A stretch of DNA of 64,000 nt from RFSX01 sp964591455 (GTDB lineage: Bacteria; Bacteroidota; Bacteroidia; Chitinophagales; Saprospiraceae). The translations under genes and the position numbers were made by a program. This document shows positions 1 through 8,376 of the stretch, one piece after another (position 1 is the first letter of the stretch; each line of letters begins with the position of its first letter). The stretch covers positions 1 to 64,000 of the forward strand of contig CAZQDZ010000019.1 of NCBI GenBank assembly GCA_964591455.1. Reading direction: 5' to 3'. Under the pieces are notes generated by a model. The model was not told the origin of the DNA. It was given only the letters and a program-made list of their open reading frames with translations, and ran no database searches.

Positions 1-2
1 TA

Positions 3-77
3 GGGTGATTAGCTCAGTTGGTTCAGAGCACCTCGTTTACACCGAGGGGGTCGGGAGTTCGAGTCTCTCATCGCCCA
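3..77 (+). tRNA. tRNA-Val (anticodon TAC)
   Basis: A full cloverleaf can be drawn by eye. The 7-bp acceptor stem (GGGTGAT with ATCGCCC, one T-G wobble) encloses a D arm containing AGCTCAGTTGG, an anticodon stem CCTCG/CGAGG with loop TTTACAC, and a T arm ending in GTTCGAGTC. The anticodon TAC reads valine codons. The 3' CCA is not encoded, so it would be added after transcription. Confidence 0.95.
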
Positions 78-86
78 CACTTTTCT

Positions 87-121
87 ACCTCGTTCAAATG
101 ATAATTGTACGAGGTTTTTTT
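87..121 (+). terminator. Rho-independent terminator after tRNA-Val
   Basis: Inverted repeat ACCTCGT (87-93) and ACGAGGT (109-115) is followed directly by a run of T. It lies just past the tRNA and probably ends its transcript. Confidence 0.75.
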
Positions 122-127
122 ATGCCC

Positions 128-157
128 TTTGATTAGCTTCATACTAGATTACCTTTA
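128..157 (+). promoter_or_regulatory. Candidate Bacteroidota-type promoter for the DJ-1/PfpI gene
   Basis: TTTG at 128-131, an 18-nt spacer and TACCTTTA at 150-157. This resembles the TTTG / TAnnTTTG pattern known for the primary sigma factor in this phylum, with the last base A instead of G. The start codon lies about 75 nt downstream. Confidence 0.4.
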
Positions 158-233
158 ACTTATCTTTCCCACAGAAGGAAAATCTTTTCAAGCACGCTAT
201 TATATCACACCTGACTAGAAAAATCCAAAAACT

Positions 234-974
234 ATGCAAAGAATGACCAAGAATATCTTTTGGCTAGTTATATTCCTGATTAGTTGTCAGTCCCCAGAAA
301 AGCATACAAATAATCTCGAAGATAAAACGCATTCTTTCGTTCATCATGCGGACAGATACCAGGTTGGAATATTGCTGCTTCCTGGTACATATAATACTGA
401 ATTAACAGCACCGATGGATATATTCCAGCATACCCAATACAGAGAGGGGATTAAAGCCATGGATGTATTTACTATATCAAATACCGGAGATCTTGTAACC
501 ACCTTTGAGGGACTAAGAATAAAGCCTGACTATAATTATTTAGATACTATCCCACAAATAGACATACTGGTTGTACCTGCTGCTGAGCATAGCATGGATA
601 CCGATTTGGAAGACAAAAAACTAATTGAATTTGTAACTATTGTAAGTAAAAGTGCTGAATGGGTAACATCTCACTGTGATGGTGCCTTCGTATTAGCAAA
701 AACAGGGCTTTTAGATAAGGTATGGTCTACTACATTTCCTAGCGATGTAGCACCATACAGAAAACAATTCCCACACCTAAAAGTCAAAGAAAATGTACTA
801 TTTGTAAGAGATGGAAAATACATAACGTCAGCGGGTGGTGCTAAGTCATTACATGCGAGTCTTTATCTAACAGAGTTAATGTATGGTAAAGATATTGCAA
901 AGAAATTGGCTCGTGGATTAGTTATAGATTGGGATAAGAATGATTTTGATTTTTATGATGCTGAAATCAATTAA
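234..974 (+). CDS. DJ-1/PfpI (GlxA-like) family lipoprotein
   Basis: A 246-residue protein of the DJ-1/PfpI superfamily, in the branch resembling the N-terminal domain of GlxA/FtrA regulators, but with no AraC DNA-binding domain. The N-terminus is a lipoprotein signal with lipobox FLISC (Cys18), so it is probably anchored in the envelope. The fold is visible as a VGILLLPG strand, the acidic residue in TELTAP (Glu56), and the nucleophile elbow SHCDGAF with Cys148. These suit a catalytic Cys/Glu arrangement; the substrate cannot be read from sequence. Family members include amidases, isocyanide hydratases and glyoxalases. Start ATG 234 is used; ATG 243 would also keep the lipobox. It stands alone between the tRNA and the histone-like gene. 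Confidence 0.8.
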   Translation: MQRMTKNIFWLVIFLISCQSPEKHTNNLEDKTHSFVHHADRYQVGILLLPGTYNTELTAPMDIFQHTQYREGIKAMDVFTISNTGDLVTTFEGLRIKPDYNYLDTIPQIDILVVPAAEHSMDTDLEDKKLIEFVTIVSKSAEWVTSHCDGAFVLAKTGLLDKVWSTTFPSDVAPYRKQFPHLKVKENVLFVRDGKYITSAGGAKSLHASLYLTELMYGKDIAKKLARGLVIDWDKNDFDFYDAEIN

Positions 975-1011
975 ATTAAAGCCAATAAACTGACAGAAAT
1001 CCAATTTAATT

Positions 1012-1052
1012 ATCTAGTGAATAACATTGATAGAATAGATAATTCACTAGAT
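1012..1052. repeat. Inverted repeat in AT-rich gap
   Basis: ATCTAGTGAAT (1012-1022) and ATTCACTAGAT (1042-1052) form an 11-bp perfect inverted repeat with a 19-nt loop, about 40 nt past the stop of the preceding gene. It has no clear T run, so it may be a 3'-end stabilising hairpin, a weak terminator or an operator. The rest of 975-1212 is AT-rich with no gene visible. Confidence 0.5.
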
Positions 1053-1212
1053 TCATTCTCAGTTAATTTATTTGAATTAAACCAGAATAATCTACCTGAA
1101 ATAAGCACATCTAATTAAATTCTAATAAATAATTCTCACTGTTGGATTAAATAACATAAAAACAGATATAGAAAAATTATATATATAAATGGTATATTCC
1201 ATTAAGTTTATT

Positions 1213-1220
1213 TAATTTTG
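1213..1220 (+). promoter_or_regulatory. Candidate -7 promoter element of the H1-like gene
   Basis: TAATTTTG matches TAnnTTTG exactly. No good TTTG is seen at the usual upstream distance. If it is used, transcription would begin near 1227. That would leave the TTG at 1218 outside the mRNA and favour ATG 1248 as the start. Confidence 0.4.
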
Positions 1221-1247
1221 AGCAAAATTTTTAATAATACAAAAGAA

Positions 1248-1811
1248 ATGGCAAAAGAAATTGATAGCGAATTAATAGCGCTGGCGAAAAAAGTTAAAAA
1301 GCAAAAAACAGCTAGCACTACCGCAAAAGAATTAGCAAATGCAGTTTTAGGAATTAAAACGCCTATCAGAAAAAAACCTGGTCCTAAGAAGAAAAGAGGA
1401 ACCACAGCTAAGAAAAAAACTACTGCTAAGAAAAAAACTACAGCTAGAAAAACTGCTGCTAAGAAAAAGACTACAGCAAGAAAAACTACTGCTAAAAGAA
1501 AAACAGCAGCTAAAAGAACACCTGCTAAGAAAAAAACTACAGCTAGGAAGAAAACAACAGCAAGGAAAACTACTGCCAAGAAAAAAACAGCAGCTAAAAG
1601 AACACCTGCTAAGAAAAAAACTACAGCTAGGAAAACTACTGCTAAAAGAAAAACAGCAGCTAAAAGAACGCCTGCTAAGAAAAAAACTACAGCTAGGAAA
1701 ACTACTGCTAAGAGAAAAACAGCAGCTAAAAGAACACCTGCTAAGAAAAAAACGACAGCAAGAAAAACTACTGCTAAGAGAAAAACAGCAGGTAGACCAC
1801 GTAAAAAGTAG
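1248..1811 (+). CDS. Histone H1-like lysine/alanine-rich DNA-binding protein
   Basis: A very basic protein of about 187 residues. A short N-terminal part (AKEIDSELIALAKKVKKQ and what follows, about 45 residues) may be helical. The rest is a low-complexity tail of Lys, Arg, Ala, Thr and Pro built from TTAKKK, TTARK and AAKRTPAKKK units, like the C-terminal tail of eukaryotic H1 and bacterial Hc1/AlgP-type proteins. Two AT-hook-like spots are present: RKKPGPKKKRG near the N-terminal third and GRPRKK at the extreme C-terminus. The expected role is DNA compaction or nucleoid organisation through the minor groove; this comes from composition, not from a specific family match. ATG 1248 is chosen because a TAnnTTTG element overlaps the alternative TTG at 1218. 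A strong terminator follows. Antisense open frames over the tail are artefacts of the repeats. Confidence 0.8.
   Translation: MAKEIDSELIALAKKVKKQKTASTTAKELANAVLGIKTPIRKKPGPKKKRGTTAKKKTTAKKKTTARKTAAKKKTTARKTTAKRKTAAKRTPAKKKTTARKKTTARKTTAKKKTAAKRTPAKKKTTARKTTAKRKTAAKRTPAKKKTTARKTTAKRKTAAKRTPAKKKTTARKTTAKRKTAGRPRKK
1503..1784 (+). repeat. Tandem coding repeat, 66-bp unit
   Basis: Inside the H1-like gene the 22-residue unit starting TAAKRTPAKKKTTARK occurs three times in exact protein register (1587-1652, 1653-1718, 1719-1784). It is preceded by an expanded 28-residue version (1503-1586). The copies differ at only a few bases. The array could gain or lose units by slippage, changing tail length in 22-residue steps. 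Confidence 0.85.
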
Positions 1812-1830
1812 TTTTAAGATTATAAGAAAT

Positions 1831-1865
1831 AAAAAGGCGCTAACTGGGTTAGCGCCTTTTTTTTG
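1831..1865 (+). terminator. Rho-independent terminator of the H1-like gene
   Basis: Perfect 11-bp stem AAGGCGCTAAC (1834-1844) and GTTAGCGCCTT (1848-1858), 3-nt loop, followed by a T run to 1864. This is one of the strongest terminators in the window. Confidence 0.9.
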
Positions 1866-1990
1866 CATTTATTGATTCTTACGTATTAAGTTGTATTTGG
1901 AACAATAGAGAATCTGTGTGTCGATTTATATTTTGAGTGTCGTCAACTTTCATTGGACACAATTGTATTTTTACACAAAACAAAATCGAT

Positions 1991-3541
1991 ATGTCATTCA
2001 AATATGGAGAAGACCATTTGACAGCAGGAATTGCACTAGACATACTGTCTGGGAAGGCGAAAACAACTATCTCTACTAAGGCAAAAAAGAAAATCAACGA
2101 TTCTCATAAAGTAGTGTTGGCCATAGCTAGCGGGACTAAGGCTGTATATGGTATCAACACAGGCTTTGGACCACTTTGCAATACCGTTATCTCTTCAGAT
2201 AATACGACCAAACTCCAAGAAAATATATTAATCAGTCACGCTGTAGGTGTAGGAGAACCTATCCCTGATAAAATAGCTAAACTGATGCTTATCCTTAAAA
2301 TGCATGCCCTGTGCCAAGGCTTCTCAGGAATAAGCATGGCAATCATTAACAGAATCTCATGGCATATTAAAAATGATATTATCCCTGTGGTTCCTTGTCA
2401 AGGATCATTAGGTGCCTCAGGTGACCTAGCGCCCTTATCGCATCTGTTCTTGCCACTCATGGGAGAAGGGGAAGTCATATACAGAGGTAAGAAATATAAT
2501 ACCTCGACTTTACTTAAAAAACTTAAGAAAAAACCTATCAAGCTTGCGCCCAAATCAGGTTTGGCTTTAATTAATGGGACCCAATTTATTGCAGCTCATG
2601 CCATCTATGTGCTAGATACAATGTACAACTGTCTAACTCACGCGGACATTATAAGTGCTATCATGATAGAGGGCTTGGAGGGATCTGCAGCTCCATTCAA
2701 TAAAAAATTTCACCAGCTGAGGCCATACAAAGGCAATCGTCATGTTGCTGAAAGAATATCATCATTTCTAGAAGACTCTGCCATATTAGAATCTCATAAG
2801 AACTGCGATAAGGTACAAGATCCCTACTCTCTCAGATGCATACCACAAGTACATGGTGCTTCACGAACTGCATGGGCACACTTAAAAGATTGTATAGAAA
2901 TAGAAATAAATGCTGTCACGGATAATCCGATAATATTCTCCAGAAATAATACAATAAGTGGTGGGCACTTTCATGGACAACCTATCGCTATTCCTATAGA
3001 TTATGCTTGTATAGCGGCATCAGAACTAGGCAATATTTCTGACAGAAGAACCTATCTGTCTCTGGAAGGGAATCACGGAGTAACCCCGAAATTATTGGTT
3101 GCTGAAGCAGGACTGAATTCTGGATTCATGATCCTTCAGTACACTACTGCAGCACTTGTTAGCGAAAATAAAGGATTATGCTTCCCTGCCAGTGCAGATA
3201 GTATCCCGTCCTCATTGGGGCAAGAAGACCATGTAAGCATGGGTTCTATAGGGAGTAGAAAAGCGCTGAAAGTCTGTCAAAATTTAGAGAAAATACTCGC
3301 CATAGAATTAATTTGTGCTGCACAGGCCATGGACTTCAGAAGACCTCACAAATCAAGTAAAATACTAGAAGCGATACATAAGGAGATAAGAAAGAAAATA
3401 AAGCATGTAGTAGATGACCGCTTGTTTAAGAATGATATAGATACCGCAATAGCCCTTTTGGGAAGCAGGAAATTAATCTCACTTTCTAAAAAGTATCAAA
3501 AGCGAACCTATACCTTTGAATCAGAGTTTGAAGTATACTAA
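1991..3541 (+). CDS. hutH: Histidine ammonia-lyase
   Basis: Removes ammonia from L-histidine to give trans-urocanate, the first step of histidine degradation, in the cytoplasm. About 516 residues, a normal family length. The MIO-forming triad Ala-Ser-Gly is in GASGDLAPL (residues 142-144), matching the numbering of the Pseudomonas enzyme. Tyr53 in YGINTGFGPL and the later NPI motif (TDNPIIF) are also present. The start is ATG 1991 (MSFKYGEDHLTA), which aligns with known N-termini; a GTG at 1937 would add 18 residues unlike the family. hutU follows 55 nt downstream and is probably co-transcribed. hutI, hutG or ftcD genes for later steps are not in the window. Confidence 0.95.
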   Translation: MSFKYGEDHLTAGIALDILSGKAKTTISTKAKKKINDSHKVVLAIASGTKAVYGINTGFGPLCNTVISSDNTTKLQENILISHAVGVGEPIPDKIAKLMLILKMHALCQGFSGISMAIINRISWHIKNDIIPVVPCQGSLGASGDLAPLSHLFLPLMGEGEVIYRGKKYNTSTLLKKLKKKPIKLAPKSGLALINGTQFIAAHAIYVLDTMYNCLTHADIISAIMIEGLEGSAAPFNKKFHQLRPYKGNRHVAERISSFLEDSAILESHKNCDKVQDPYSLRCIPQVHGASRTAWAHLKDCIEIEINAVTDNPIIFSRNNTISGGHFHGQPIAIPIDYACIAASELGNISDRRTYLSLEGNHGVTPKLLVAEAGLNSGFMILQYTTAALVSENKGLCFPASADSIPSSLGQEDHVSMGSIGSRKALKVCQNLEKILAIELICAAQAMDFRRPHKSSKILEAIHKEIRKKIKHVVDDRLFKNDIDTAIALLGSRKLISLSKKYQKRTYTFESEFEVY

Positions 3542-3596
3542 TATTCGCATTTCTTATATCTTTTAGTCAGGTAACAAGGAAATTCAAGTACTACAT

Positions 3597-5609
3597 ATGT
3601 CATTTGCAGATCAGATTTTACAAGGTATCCCAGCCACACTTCCAGCCCCTAAGCCCTTCCCTACTGGTGTAGATAGAGCACCTAGCCGAAAAGACATTCT
3701 CCGGCCAGACGAAAAGATCCTTGCTGTACAGAATGCATTGAGATATTTTCCATCTGAGTGGCACGAGACCTTAGCGCCAGAATTTATGGAAGAACTCCAA
3801 TCTCTTGGCCGCATCTATATGCACAGATTTAGGCCTGGATATGACATGTACGCAAGGCCATTGAATGAATATCCTTCGCAGAGTCAGCAAGCGGCATCCA
3901 TTATGCTTATGATTCAGAACAATCTGGATCATGCTGTAGCGCAGCACCCATGTGAGCTTATAACCTATGGCGGTAATGGCGCAGTTTTCCAGAACTGGGC
4001 ACAGTATCTACTGACCATGTCTTACTTGGCTCGGATGACTGATAATCAGACGCTACATATGTATTCTGGACATCCTCTGGGTCTCTTTCCTTCCCACAGT
4101 GAAGCACCTAGAGTGGTTGTCACTAATGGTATGATGATACCTAACTATAGCCAACCAGATGACTGGGAAAGGTATAATGCGCTGGGTGTTACTTCATATG
4201 GGCAAATGACGGCAGGGTCATATATGTACATAGGTCCTCAAGGGATAGTCCATGGGACTACAATTACAGTCATGAATGCCTTCAGAAAGATATTAGGAAA
4301 GGACCAATCTCCTAAAGGAAGGATTTTTCTCACCGCAGGTCTCGGAGGCATGAGTGGTGCACAGCCAAAAGCTGGAAACATTGCAGGTTGTATTACGGTT
4401 TGTGCAGAAGTCAATCCTCACGCTGCTAAGAAGCGGCATACACAAGGATGGGTAGATGAACTATATGATAACCTACCTGATCTGACAAAACGTGTAAAGC
4501 AAGCTAAACAAAACGAACAAGTAGTATCACTGGCCTTTATCGGTAATATCGTAGATGTATGGGAAGCATTTCTAGAGCAGGACATAAAGGTAGATGTGGG
4601 CTCAGACCAAACATCACTTCATAATCCATGGGCAGGAGGTTATTATCCTGTGGGGTTATCCTATGAGGATGCAAATACATTAATAAGTGAGAATCCGGAG
4701 AAATTTGCTTCTGAGGTCAAAGCCTCCCTCATAAGACAGGCAACGGCTATCAATGCACATACTGCAAAAGGTACCTACTTTTTTGATTATGGTAATGCAT
4801 TTTTATTAGAGTCATCTCGGGCTGGTGCAGACGTTTTGGCTGATAATGGAATCGACTTTCGTTATCCGTCCTATGTGCAAGATATTCTTGGTCCAATGTG
4901 CTTCGATTATGGTTTCGGACCTTTCCGATGGGTCTGCACCTCTGGAAAATCATCTGATTTAGATAAAAGTGACAAAATAGCTGCCGAGATATTAGAATCC
5001 ATTAAAGCAACTGCACCAGATAACATCCAACAGCAGCTTACCGATAACATCAAATGGATAAAAGAAGCAAAGAATCATAAGCTTGTAGTAGGATCGCAGG
5101 CAAGAATCCTGTATGCCGATGCTGAGGGACGTATCAAAATTGCCCAAGCCTTTAATAAAGCCATTGCAGCAGGTGAGATTACAAGTTCGATTGTGCTAGG
5201 AAGAGATCATCACGATGTGAGTGGTACAGACTCGCCATACAGAGAGACAAGCAACATTTATGACGGAAGTAAATTTACGGCTGATATGGCCATTCACAAT
5301 GTCATCGGCGATAGCTTCAGAGGCGCTACTTGGGTATCCATACATAATGGAGGAGGTGTCGGTTGGGGAGAGGTTATCAATGGCGGTTTTGGAATGTTAT
5401 TGGACGGCAGTGATGATGCCGAAAGACGATTAGAGAACATGTTGTTCTATGATGTAAATAATGGAATTGCTCGTCGAGCATGGGCTAGAAACCAACCTGC
5501 CTTATATGCAATCAAAAGAGAAATGCAACGCAGTCCAAGATTAAAAGTCACACTACCCAATCTTGTAGACAATCATATCTTAGATATGATAAAAGAAAAT
5601 AAAACCTAG
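3597..5609 (+). CDS. hutU: Urocanate hydratase (long form)
   Basis: Converts urocanate to 4-imidazolone-5-propionate with a tightly bound NAD+, the second step of histidine degradation. At 670 residues it belongs to the longer branch also found in animals, not the roughly 555-residue Pseudomonas/Bacillus type. Recognisable blocks are ITYGGNGAVFQNWAQY near residue 125, the glycine-rich GLGGMSGAQPKAG NAD-binding loop, VGSDQTSLHNPWAGGYYPVG, and the active-site region PMCFDYGFGPFRWVCTSG. The C-terminal half contains LGRDHHDVSGTDSPYRET and HNGGGVGWGE. It sits directly behind hutH. Its 3' end faces the MoxR gene, leaving only 16 nt between stop codons and no obvious terminator. Confidence 0.95.
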   Translation: MSFADQILQGIPATLPAPKPFPTGVDRAPSRKDILRPDEKILAVQNALRYFPSEWHETLAPEFMEELQSLGRIYMHRFRPGYDMYARPLNEYPSQSQQAASIMLMIQNNLDHAVAQHPCELITYGGNGAVFQNWAQYLLTMSYLARMTDNQTLHMYSGHPLGLFPSHSEAPRVVVTNGMMIPNYSQPDDWERYNALGVTSYGQMTAGSYMYIGPQGIVHGTTITVMNAFRKILGKDQSPKGRIFLTAGLGGMSGAQPKAGNIAGCITVCAEVNPHAAKKRHTQGWVDELYDNLPDLTKRVKQAKQNEQVVSLAFIGNIVDVWEAFLEQDIKVDVGSDQTSLHNPWAGGYYPVGLSYEDANTLISENPEKFASEVKASLIRQATAINAHTAKGTYFFDYGNAFLLESSRAGADVLADNGIDFRYPSYVQDILGPMCFDYGFGPFRWVCTSGKSSDLDKSDKIAAEILESIKATAPDNIQQQLTDNIKWIKEAKNHKLVVGSQARILYADAEGRIKIAQAFNKAIAAGEITSSIVLGRDHHDVSGTDSPYRETSNIYDGSKFTADMAIHNVIGDSFRGATWVSIHNGGGVGWGEVINGGFGMLLDGSDDAERRLENMLFYDVNNGIARRAWARNQPALYAIKREMQRSPRLKVTLPNLVDNHILDMIKENKT

Positions 5610-5625
5610 TCCCTGACTGACTTTA

Positions 5626-6594
5626 TTAGAGCAACCCTGTGATAATGTTCTCTTCGGTGATTCCTTCTGCTTCAGCTTTATAGTTTCTGACAATCCTGTG
5701 TCTCAAGACATAATTGGCTATAGCCTGAACATCTTCTTTATCTGGAGAGTACTTTCCTTGTATAGCTGCATGCGTTTTTGCTCCTAATACCAGATACTGA
5801 GATGCTCTTGGCCCAGCACCCCAGGCGATATAGTTGTTTACAGTATCTGTAGCCATTTCGGTAGACGGCCTTGTCTTACTAGCTAATGACACTGCATATT
5901 CTAAGACATTATCCGCTATTGGAATCTTTCTGATTAATTGCTGGTAACCGAGAATCTCCTCTGCAGTAACGATACTATTAAGTTGTACTTGGTTATCTGT
6001 TGTGGTAGATTTTACAACGGTGATTTCTTCTTGGTATGATGGATAATCTAGAGGGATATTAAACATAAATCTATCCAGCTGAGCTTCAGGCAATGGGTAA
6101 GTACCTTCTTGTTCTATAGGGTTTTGGGTAGCTAATACAAAGAAGGGTTTTGGTAAGAGATGTCTCACCCCACTAATTGTCACACTTCTTTCCTGCATAG
6201 CCTCAAGGAGGGCCGCTTGCGTTTTCGGCGGTGTCCTGTTAATCTCATCCGCTAATACGATGTTAGCAAATAGAGGTCCTTTATTAAATTTGAAAGAACG
6301 ACTTTCGTCCAAAATCTCTGCACCTGTAATATCTGAAGGCATTAAATCTGGCGTGAACTGAATTCTTTTAAAAGAAAGATCCAATACTTCTGATATCGTA
6401 CTTACTAATAATGTTTTTGCCAACCCAGGCACACCTACAAGTAAACTATGACCGTTAGCAAATAAGGAAATCAAGACGGTTTTGACCACTTCATCCTGTC
6501 CTACAATCATTTTTCCAATCTCGGACTTGAGGTTAGTATATGTTTTCTTCAGACCATCTACTGCTTCCTGGTCATTATTAAAATTTAAGCTCAT
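5626..6594 (-). CDS. MoxR-family AAA+ ATPase
   Basis: A 322-residue AAA+ ATPase of the MoxR group. Walker A GVPGLAKT lies at residues 54-61, Walker B VLADEINR near 113-120, and the sensor/arginine-finger region ATQNPIEQEGTYPLPEAQLDRF follows. MoxR proteins act as chaperone-like ATPases, often with a von Willebrand-type partner. This copy is a stand-alone gene with no DUF58 or vWA partner next to it. It is distinct from the second MoxR at 43583-44659, which lies in a full gene set and has an extra N-terminal stretch. Its own promoter must lie after the terminator at 6612-6656. Confidence 0.9.
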   Translation of the reverse strand: MSLNFNNDQEAVDGLKKTYTNLKSEIGKMIVGQDEVVKTVLISLFANGHSLLVGVPGLAKTLLVSTISEVLDLSFKRIQFTPDLMPSDITGAEILDESRSFKFNKGPLFANIVLADEINRTPPKTQAALLEAMQERSVTISGVRHLLPKPFFVLATQNPIEQEGTYPLPEAQLDRFMFNIPLDYPSYQEEITVVKSTTTDNQVQLNSIVTAEEILGYQQLIRKIPIADNVLEYAVSLASKTRPSTEMATDTVNNYIAWGAGPRASQYLVLGAKTHAAIQGKYSPDKEDVQAIANYVLRHRIVRNYKAEAEGITEENIITGLL

Positions 6595-6611
6595 TCTAAA
6601 TTATCTCATTA

Positions 6612-6656
6612 TATAAAAACACTGCCCAAAGAACATGTATTGACTTTGGGCAGTGC
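6612..6656 (-). terminator. Rho-independent terminator of the lipase-like gene
   Basis: CACTGCCCAAAG (6620-6631) and CTTTGGGCAGTG (6644-6655) form a perfect 12-bp stem. Read on the minus strand it is followed by TTTTTATAT. It separates the hydrolase gene from the downstream MoxR gene. Confidence 0.8.
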
Positions 6657-6702
6657 AAAATTAGGCTAATGCCACATTAATCGCTCGTTAATTAGCAATC
6701 AA

Positions 6703-8157
6703 TTATTTACTTATGGTGATTTTCTGAGATTTTAAGATTCCATTACCATTAGAAAGTACAACGAAATAAACGCCAGATTCTATACCATCCAGATTATGTC
6801 TTGATTCACCAAACACTTCTGAAATAGAGACTGCAGATATTCCAGACATACTATATATATCTAATCGTGCTGATGATGTACTCGCTTCTGTTAGGTCTAC
6901 ATGAAGAAAATTCTCAGCGTAAAATATTTCAATGTTTTCATCTTGTTGGTCATTGGTAGAACTTGACATTCTAAATCCATCAAAGAAATTTATTGTCGCT
7001 AATGAAGCAGGCAATACGCATCCTCCATGATTTAAAGGAAAGCCTAAGTCCAACTGAATTGCGGTAACTTGATCAGATCCATTTGCTGTCATTACTTCAG
7101 CTGCAAGTGTCGCATTTCTAAAAGTGACTTGATCATCTCCCATACAATAGTATAAGTTAGTCGGTGCTAGTGGTGCCCAATCAAAAACATCATTATCTGC
7201 AAGCGCTTGAGATAGAGGATGGTCTGGGTCATTGAATAATGCATCCGCAATTTCAGGTCGTAAGGTATTAACAGGGGTAACTGATCCAACAGAATCCAAA
7301 AGCAATTGAGACATTTGAGCATTTAAGTCATTCAGTAGAATATTCTCATCTCTAAATGCTTCCACACTTGGTATAAATTGTGGTAAGAATACATCCTCAA
7401 GTTCAATTCCTGCCAATAGGTTAGGATAGGCTACCTGATAACCCAAGGTCAACCATCCAATGTAGGACACCGTTTCGTATGGGTCACCGCTTAGCGTAAA
7501 ATCTACCATAGCATCTGATACACTGTAAGGTCCAGACATTGGTGCAGAGGCCGTCACTTCGAAGCCACCAGCATTATCCAGTTCTATAGCTCGATGTAAA
7601 GCCATAGCCGCATGACCTCCTTGTGAGTATCCAGAAATAAACAATTGGTCATTAAGAGCGATGTTTTCAAAAGTAGGATCATTCATCATCTCTTGTGTAG
7701 CTAATAGCAAATCCACAGCTGCTGATGCCTCCGTGTCTGCATGGATGTAAGGATGAACGCCTGGAGATATACCTAATCCTACAAAATCAGGTGTTGCCAC
7801 CACATATCCTCTTGAAGCGAAGGCGATAGTCAAGGTATGACCTCCAGCTTGCATAGAAGGGACATCATTACGTCCCTGTACTGTTCCATGCTGATAACAA
7901 GCCAAAGGATAAGAAGTCGTCTGATCTACAACAGGGACACAGACCAGGCCAGACGCTTCATGTTCATTTCCTAAAACATCTGGGGTCATATATACCACAC
8001 TATAAAGGTCTACGTCATTAATCGCATTGAGGACTGAAATTTGTCCGTTAAGTATGGCGCTTGACGTCGTGCTCAGATATTCGAAAGATACCAATCTCTG
8101 GCTCCACAAATTAGAAGATAAAATAAATAGAAAAACAAATGTGTATATATATTTCAT
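6703..8157 (-). CDS. Secreted alpha/beta hydrolase (lipase-like) with T9SS type A sorting domain
   Basis: An extracellular hydrolase. The preferred ATG gives a signal peptide (MKYIYTFVFLFILSSNLWSQ); a further upstream ATG would add 13 residues in front of it and is less likely. The nucleophile elbow GYSQGG carries Ser about residue 178. The probable acid and base are the Asp in CMGDDQVTF and the His in LNHGGCVLP. The layout resembles secretory lipases and prolyl-peptidase-like esterases. The last 80 or so residues (ARLDIYSMSG, then GVYFVVLSNGNG and KSQKITISK) form a typical type A sorting domain, so export through the type IX system to the cell surface or medium is expected. The substrate is unknown. 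Confidence 0.85.
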   Translation of the reverse strand: MKYIYTFVFLFILSSNLWSQRLVSFEYLSTTSSAILNGQISVLNAINDVDLYSVVYMTPDVLGNEHEASGLVCVPVVDQTTSYPLACYQHGTVQGRNDVPSMQAGGHTLTIAFASRGYVVATPDFVGLGISPGVHPYIHADTEASAAVDLLLATQEMMNDPTFENIALNDQLFISGYSQGGHAAMALHRAIELDNAGGFEVTASAPMSGPYSVSDAMVDFTLSGDPYETVSYIGWLTLGYQVAYPNLLAGIELEDVFLPQFIPSVEAFRDENILLNDLNAQMSQLLLDSVGSVTPVNTLRPEIADALFNDPDHPLSQALADNDVFDWAPLAPTNLYYCMGDDQVTFRNATLAAEVMTANGSDQVTAIQLDLGFPLNHGGCVLPASLATINFFDGFRMSSSTNDQQDENIEIFYAENFLHVDLTEASTSSARLDIYSMSGISAVSISEVFGESRHNLDGIESGVYFVVLSNGNGILKSQKITISK

Positions 8158-8333
8158 AACTAGATAATTTTGATATTCAATTATAAAGATGAGCATTGTT
8201 AACCAATAACAAAATCGCTCACAAGACAGGTAGGGAAGATAAAGACAAGATAAAGCTTAAAAATACAACTTATTAGGATCACACCTGATTGGATTATAGG
8301 CGTATATATAGTAAAATATGTAATCGAAAGAGA

Positions 8334-8341
8334 TATTTTTG
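8334..8341 (+). promoter_or_regulatory. Candidate -7 promoter element of the HEAT/cyclophilin gene
   Basis: TATTTTTG fits TAnnTTTG exactly, 35 nt before the start codon. No clear TTTG is seen at the -33 position. Confidence 0.35.
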
Positions 8342-8376
8342 ACTCACTGGTTTTAATAAAGTTAACTTAATTCTTT

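Noticed and set aside
1208..1868. Long open frames on the minus strand across the H1-like gene
   Set aside because: They are Val/Phe/Leu- or Ser/Cys/Phe-repeats that arise only because the Lys/Ala/Thr codons of the tail repeat on the other strand. No start region, domain or neighbour supports them.
1937..1990. GTG start adding 18 residues to HutH
   Set aside because: The extension does not resemble HutH N-termini; the ATG 1991 product aligns with the family and places the MIO triad at the expected number.
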